In this document: positions 60,750 to 64,000 of the stretch, piece after piece | Layout of the letters: each line of letters starts with the position of its first letter | How positions within the stretch are numbered: the stretch's first letter is position 1 | Assembly: GCA_963736505.1 (NCBI GenBank) | Contig: CAVTOZ010000001.1 | Coordinates: 62,001 to 126,000, forward strand | Direction: 5' to 3' | Origin: Solirubrobacter sp963736505 | GTDB taxonomy: Bacteria; Actinomycetota; Thermoleophilia; Solirubrobacterales; Solirubrobacteraceae | DNA: 64,000 nt | Made by a program: the position numbers and the translations under genes | Notes under the pieces: model-generated | Seen by the model: the letters and a program-made list of their open reading frames with translations, nothing else | What the model was told of the DNA's origin: nothing | Databases searched by the model: none

Positions 60750-61897
60750 GCGAGCGAGGCTACCCCCGCGAGCCGCTCGCCCAGGCTCGCGAGCCGCTCG
60801 ACCGGCTCGGCGCTGTAGACGAAGCGCACGTAGCGCGCGGCGACGTCGCCGCCCCAGCCGGTCATGGCGGTCGCGGCGACGCCCGCGTCCATCAGCGCGC
60901 GCGAGGCCCGCGCCGGGTCGTCGGCCTCGAGCAGCAGCGACCAGCCGCCGGCGGGGCGGACGATGCGCAGGCCCGGCAGCGCGGCCAGGATCGCGTCGCG
61001 CCGCCGCTGCAGCTCCGCCGTGCACTCGGCGACGTGGCCCTGGGGGCCGCGCAGCACGGCCTCGGCGGCGCGCCGGGCGACCGAGACGGTGCCGGTCGTG
61101 TTGTAGACGTGGACCCAGCCGGCGTCGCGCACGACGCCCTCCGGCCCGGCGATCCAGCCGACGCGCCAGCCGATCATGCGGTGCGCCTTCGACATCGAGC
61201 CGACGATCACGGTGCGCTCGGCGAGGTCGCCGAACGCGAGCGGGCTGAGCGGCTCGCGCCCGTCGAACAGGATCGCCTCCATCGCGGCGTCGTAGATCAG
61301 GAACAGGTCGTGCCGCGCGCACAGCGCCGCCACGGCCTCCCAGTCGCCGGCGTCGAGCACGTGGCCGGCCGGCATCGACGGGCTCATCATCAGCACCGCG
61401 ACCGTCCGATCCGTGACCGCGGCGGCGAGCGCGTCGCGGTCGAGCCGCCACTCGCCGCCGGCGACCTCGAGCGGAGCGAACACGGGCACGCCGCCGGCCA
61501 GGCGCACGCGGTTGACGAGCCCGGCGTAGATCGGGTCGACGAGCACGACCTCGTCGCCGGGGTTGACGGTCGCGAGCAGCACGTCGAGCACGCCCTCGGT
61601 CCCGCCGCACGTGATCACGATCTCGCGCCGCGGGTCGTACACGCGCCCGTGGCGCTCGGCGGTGCGCTGCGAGATGGCGGCGCGCAGGCCGAGGTCGCCC
61701 GTGAACGGCAGCCACGAGTTCGACACCGGCTCCTCGATCGCCGCGCGCGTGACGGCGGCCGCCTCGGGCGGCAGCGGCAGGTCGGTGTCGAGGTTCTCGA
61801 GCCGCAGCACGTCGCGGCCCTCGGCTGCCGCGGCGACGGCGTCGATGCCGAAGCCGGCGATGGTGGCGAGCCGGTCGGCGCGGGGGAATGCGGTCAT
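60746..61897 (-). CDS. Pyridoxal-phosphate aminotransferase, class I/II
   Basis: A 383-aa fold type I PLP enzyme. The Schiff-base Lys is in VGSMSKAHRMIGWRVGW. Substrate carboxylate Arg lies near the C-terminus (AARYVRFVYS). CGGTEGVLDVLLATVNPGDE binds the PLP phosphate, and LIYDAAMEAILFDG carries the Asp/Tyr region. It is most like aspartate/alanine-type aminotransferases. It overlaps both neighbours (XRE-cupin upstream, hypothetical downstream) by 4 bp, so translation is coupled. Confidence 0.88.
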   Translation of the reverse strand: MTAFPRADRLATIAGFGIDAVAAAAEGRDVLRLENLDTDLPLPPEAAAVTRAAIEEPVSNSWLPFTGDLGLRAAISQRTAERHGRVYDPRREIVITCGGTEGVLDVLLATVNPGDEVVLVDPIYAGLVNRVRLAGGVPVFAPLEVAGGEWRLDRDALAAAVTDRTVAVLMMSPSMPAGHVLDAGDWEAVAALCARHDLFLIYDAAMEAILFDGREPLSPLAFGDLAERTVIVGSMSKAHRMIGWRVGWIAGPEGVVRDAGWVHVYNTTGTVSVARRAAEAVLRGPQGHVAECTAELQRRRDAILAALPGLRIVRPAGGWSLLLEADDPARASRALMDAGVAATAMTGWGGDVAARYVRFVYSAEPVERLASLGERLAGVASLA

Positions 61898-62403
61898 ATG
61901 AGGATCACCAGCGTCCCGGCGGCCTCGCCGCCGAGCGCTTCGTAGATGTGCGGGACGGCGCCCGAGAAGCGGGCGTAGTCGCCGGGGCCGAGCTCGACCG
62001 GCGCGTCCACGGGACCCACGCGCACGCGGCCCCGGTGGATGTGCAGGTGCTCCTCGACCCCGAACGGGTGCGGCTGGGCGTGGCGGGCGGCGCCGGGATG
62101 GAACCGGATCGCGTAGATCTCGCAGCCGGGCCGGCGCTCGAGCAGGTTCGCGTCGAGCGCGGCGCCGGCGACATGGGCGCCCTCGCCGGCGCGGACGACG
62201 TGCGGGCCGGTGGGCGGTGGCTCCAGCAGCGCGGAGAGCGGGACGCCGAGCGCGTCGGCGAGCGCGTACAGGGTGTCGAGCGTCGGGTTCCCCTCCCCCG
62301 CCTCGAGCGCCGCGATCGTGTTGCGGGCGACGTTGGAGCGTCTTGACAACTCGAGCACGGACATGTCGTTCCGGAGGTGCTTGAGGTTCAGCGTCTTGGC
62401 CAT
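61894..62403 (-). CDS. XRE-family regulator with C-terminal cupin sensor
   Basis: 169 aa. The N-terminal HTH_3 domain is LNLKHLRNDMSVLELSRRSN then VARNTIAALEAGEGNPTLDT. The C-terminal cupin domain contains FGVEEHLHIHRGRVRVGPVD (motif 1) and LGPGDYARFSGAVPHIYEAL (motif 2), likely binding an amino acid or its derivative. Typical first gene of an amino-acid-metabolism operon; it begins the 62403-59268 unit. The immediate upstream DNA contains the MITE-like element. Confidence 0.87.
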   Translation of the reverse strand: MAKTLNLKHLRNDMSVLELSRRSNVARNTIAALEAGEGNPTLDTLYALADALGVPLSALLEPPPTGPHVVRAGEGAHVAGAALDANLLERRPGCEIYAIRFHPGAARHAQPHPFGVEEHLHIHRGRVRVGPVDAPVELGPGDYARFSGAVPHIYEALGGEAAGTLVILI

Positions 62404-62436
62404 CGCTGCTCACTGTAATGCGCAACGAGTGCTCAA

Positions 62437-62649
62437 TCAACTGCGCAGGTAAGGGGCGGGGTCAGATTGCCTCGGCGAAACGATCATCGCCTCGGACCGC
62501 TCAGGGAATCTGGTGTCGTCTAAGTAGCGATATACGCCCCTTAGCCGCCACATGCAGGTTGCCTGCATATCGCCCGTGGTCGATCGTGATCGGCGAGGCG
62601 AACCCGGTGAGCGGATATGGAAGACCACCTCCCTTACCAGCGCAGTTGA
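62437..62649. mobile_element. MITE-like 213-bp element with imperfect terminal inverted repeats
   Basis: Left end TCAACTGCGCAGGTAAGGG (62437-62455) faces right end CCCTTACCAGCGCAGTTGA (62631-62649), 18 of 19 bases complementary. Similarity continues inward for a few bases (to about 62463 and from 62623). Inside is a dyad with arms ATGCAGG and CCTGCAT (62552-62568). There is no coding capacity and no transposase. It sits just upstream of the XRE gene and next to the LLM stop. A clean target duplication is not visible. Confidence 0.6.
62552..62568. promoter_or_regulatory. Dyad inside the MITE-like element
   Basis: Arms ATGCAGG (62552-62558) and CCTGCAT (62562-62568) flank TTG. It may fold as a hairpin or be a protein-binding site of the element, or it may serve as an XRE operator, since it lies about 150 bp upstream of that gene. 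Confidence 0.4.
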
Positions 62650-62664
62650 CTTTGACTTTCGAAG

Positions 62665-63519
62665 CTACGAGCGCAAGCCCGGGCAGACCTCCGAGGCAAA
62701 CCGCCCGATCTGCTCGATCATGTCGCCCTCGCTCCACAGCACGAAGCCGTCGAACCCGAAGTCGTCGCGCAACCGCGCCAGCTCTTCGACCCAGTGCGAA
62801 GGCGGCCCGTGCAGGTACCCCGTGACCGGGCCGTCCGCGATCACGCCGTTCACGTTCGCGATCCGGCGGATCGAACCCGGATCTCGGCCCGCTCGCTCCG
62901 CGGCGGCGTCGATCCGCGCCCGCGCGGCGGCGAGCTCCTCGACGGGGAAGCGCGGGACGCTGGGCACCCAGCCGTCCGCCAGCCGCCCCGTGATCCGCTG
63001 CATGCGCGGGCCGTAGGCGCCGAGCCAGATGCCGATGTCATGCGCGGGCGGCGGGCCGGGGTGGAACCCGCGCACCTCGTAGTGCTCGCCGGAGAACGAG
63101 ACCGACCGCTCGCCGCTCCAGCACGCGCGCAGGATCGCGATCGCCTCCTCGAGCGCGCCGACGGCCTCGCCCGGCTCGCGCCGGGGGCCGCCCATGGCCG
63201 CGATCCCGTCCCAGAACGCGCCCGCCCCGAGCCCGAGCTCGAAGCGCCCGCCGCTCAGCACGTCGAGCGACGCGGCGGTCTTGGCCAGCATCGCCGGCTG
63301 GCGCAGCGGGAGGTTCGCCACGTCGGGGAACAGCTTCACGCGCGTCGTGCGCGCCGCGAGGAACGCGAGCAGCGTGAACGTGTCCAGGAAGCGCCGCTGG
63401 TACGGGTGATCCTGGATGCCGATCAGGTCCAGCCCGCCCTCCTCGGCGGCCTGGACCTGCGCGAGGACGCCTTCCAGCCCGTCCGCATCGGGGACGACGA
63501 AGGCGCCCAGCTCGGTCAC
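62665..63519 (-). CDS. LLM-class F420-dependent oxidoreductase
   Basis: A 284-aa bacterial luciferase-like (beta/alpha)8 protein. The N-terminal LGAFVVPDADGLEGVLAQVQ then EGGLDLIGIQDHPYQRRFLD and the central GGRFELGLGAGAFWDGIAAM (FMN/F420 binding), with IGIWLGAYGPRMQRITGRLA DGW-type closing strands. F420-dependent members in actinobacteria share this pattern. GTG 63519, overlapping the DUF2630 gene by 4 bp. Substrate unknown. Confidence 0.88.
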   Translation of the reverse strand: MTELGAFVVPDADGLEGVLAQVQAAEEGGLDLIGIQDHPYQRRFLDTFTLLAFLAARTTRVKLFPDVANLPLRQPAMLAKTAASLDVLSGGRFELGLGAGAFWDGIAAMGGPRREPGEAVGALEEAIAILRACWSGERSVSFSGEHYEVRGFHPGPPPAHDIGIWLGAYGPRMQRITGRLADGWVPSVPRFPVEELAAARARIDAAAERAGRDPGSIRRIANVNGVIADGPVTGYLHGPPSHWVEELARLRDDFGFDGFVLWSEGDMIEQIGRFASEVCPGLRS

Positions 63520-63761
63520 TGCTGGTAGTGCTCCACGGTGTCGGCCGCACGCAGGCTGGAGTCGTCCGGGTCCTGTCCGGCGCTGCGCCGCGCGCGGCGC
63601 TGGCGCAGCAGGTCCCAGCACTGGTCGAGCTCGACCTGCACGGCCTGCATGCGCGCGTGGCCGTCGTCGTCGAGCCCATGGTCGGACTCCGCGCGGTGCA
63701 GGAGCTCGTGCTCCTCCTTCACCAGCGCTTCGATGTGATCGGAGATCTGCTCGTCAGCCAT
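63516..63761 (-). CDS. DUF2630-family small protein
   Basis: An 81-aa acidic helical protein. ISDHIEALVKEEHELLHRAE then GLDDDGHARMQAVQVELDQC WDLLRQRRARR-type helices match DUF2630, a short actinobacterial family of unknown function. It overlaps the LLM oxidoreductase gene by 4 bp, so they are co-translated. It starts 14 bp after the stop of the next (partial) gene upstream, which makes all three one transcript. Confidence 0.85.
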   Translation of the reverse strand: MADEQISDHIEALVKEEHELLHRAESDHGLDDDGHARMQAVQVELDQCWDLLRQRRARRSAGQDPDDSSLRAADTVEHYQQ

Positions 63762-63774
63762 GCGCTGAATCCTG

Positions 63775-64000
63775 TCAGCCCAGCGACGCGATGCGCCAAT
63801 GCCCGTCGATCCGGCTCAGCTTCAGGGTGTCGCGCGACGGCGCCTCGCCGGCCGCCGAGGTGCGCACGTCGGCCGTCGCGGTGTCGTTGCTGACCGTGAT
63901 CGCCCCGATCGTCAGCTTCGGGTCCTTCACGTCGCCCAGGCCCTTCTCCAGCGCGACCTCGCACGGCAGGCCGGCGGACTTGACCTTGTCGATCAGCGCC
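63775..64000 (-). CDS. Partial C-terminal end of an NTF2/lumazine-binding-like protein
   Basis: The last 74 residues of a gene entering from beyond the right window edge: KVKSAGLPCEVALEKGLGDV, then KLTIGAITVSNDTATADVRT and SRDTLKLSRIDGHWRIASLG before the stop. The final strand pattern (L.R.DG.WRI) is typical of DUF4878/SnoaL-type NTF2-like domains, often in exported proteins. The N-terminus is not visible, so export and function cannot be judged. Confidence 0.6.
   Translation of the reverse strand, partial: ALIDKVKSAGLPCEVALEKGLGDVKDPKLTIGAITVSNDTATADVRTSAAGEAPSRDTLKLSRIDGHWRIASLG

Noticed and set aside
62437..62737. Small minus-strand frames overlapping the MITE-like element as genes
   Set aside because: They have no recognisable families and span the terminal repeats of the element.

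Overview
The window is very GC-rich, gene-dense DNA, with about 70 genes or gene remnants, many GTG starts and many 4-bp ATGA/GTGA gene overlaps. Several encoded families are typical of actinobacteria that use coenzyme F420: PPOX-class and LLM-class F420 oxidoreductases and F420:NADP-reductase-like proteins. MeaA-type mutase, EncFtn/encapsulin and many secreted repeat proteins are also present. The best guess is a soil actinobacterium of the Thermoleophilia (Solirubrobacterales). This rests on protein resemblance only, since no rRNA or marker gene is present. No tRNA, rRNA or CRISPR array was recognised.

Layout. 1-8.1 kb: an ECF sigma factor translationally coupled to a membrane-anchored beta-propeller protein (cut by the window edge), a lipoprotein ABC binding protein, a frame-disrupted HtrA-like protease, a MarR regulator with a DHA2 efflux pump, and CorA. 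8.1-21.1 kb: an accessory, partly decayed segment flanked by two inverted copies of a ~198-bp repeat. It holds another DHA2 pump, a Phd/RelE-type toxin-antitoxin pair, two IS1182-like transposase remnants, a truncated cyclic-nucleotide-binding domain, three NAD(P)-dependent reductases with a MarR regulator, a 1116-aa secreted BNR/PKD/LamG-like protein and a decayed VOC gene. 21-34 kb: a CGNR regulator coupled to an orphan LivM permease, an FG-GAP secreted protein, AraC, a PLP lyase, an orphan SLATT membrane protein, several truncated genes, a TetR/methyltransferase divergent pair, and ASCH and PPOX proteins. 34-49 kb: a central-metabolism block with crotonyl-CoA carboxylase/reductase, the B12-dependent ethylmalonyl-CoA-type mutase MeaA and its GTPase MeaB. 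Between them lies a five-gene convergent-free operon: DrrAB-like ABC exporter, encapsulated ferritin, encapsulin shell, MBL-fold hydrolase. 49-64 kb: cupredoxin, cupins, an HpcH/HpaI aldolase, methylmalonate-semialdehyde dehydrogenase, a peroxiredoxin, a GGDEF-EAL protein, a GMC oxidoreductase fused to a membrane domain, an XRE-cupin/aminotransferase/PfkB operon, a 213-bp MITE-like element and an LLM oxidoreductase operon.

How the genes work together. The clearest functional unit is the encapsulin operon (44351 down to 40583): EncFtn carries all three ferroxidase residues and a textbook C-terminal cargo peptide, and the shell gene overlaps it by 4 bp, so an iron-storing nanocompartment is predicted. 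An ABC-2 exporter and an MBL hydrolase are built into the same transcription unit, which is the most novel arrangement here. A second theme is the ethylmalonyl-CoA pathway (ccr, meaA, meaB, with mmsA nearby). A third is genome decay and mobile-element debris between the inverted repeats, which could also let the 12.6-kb segment invert.
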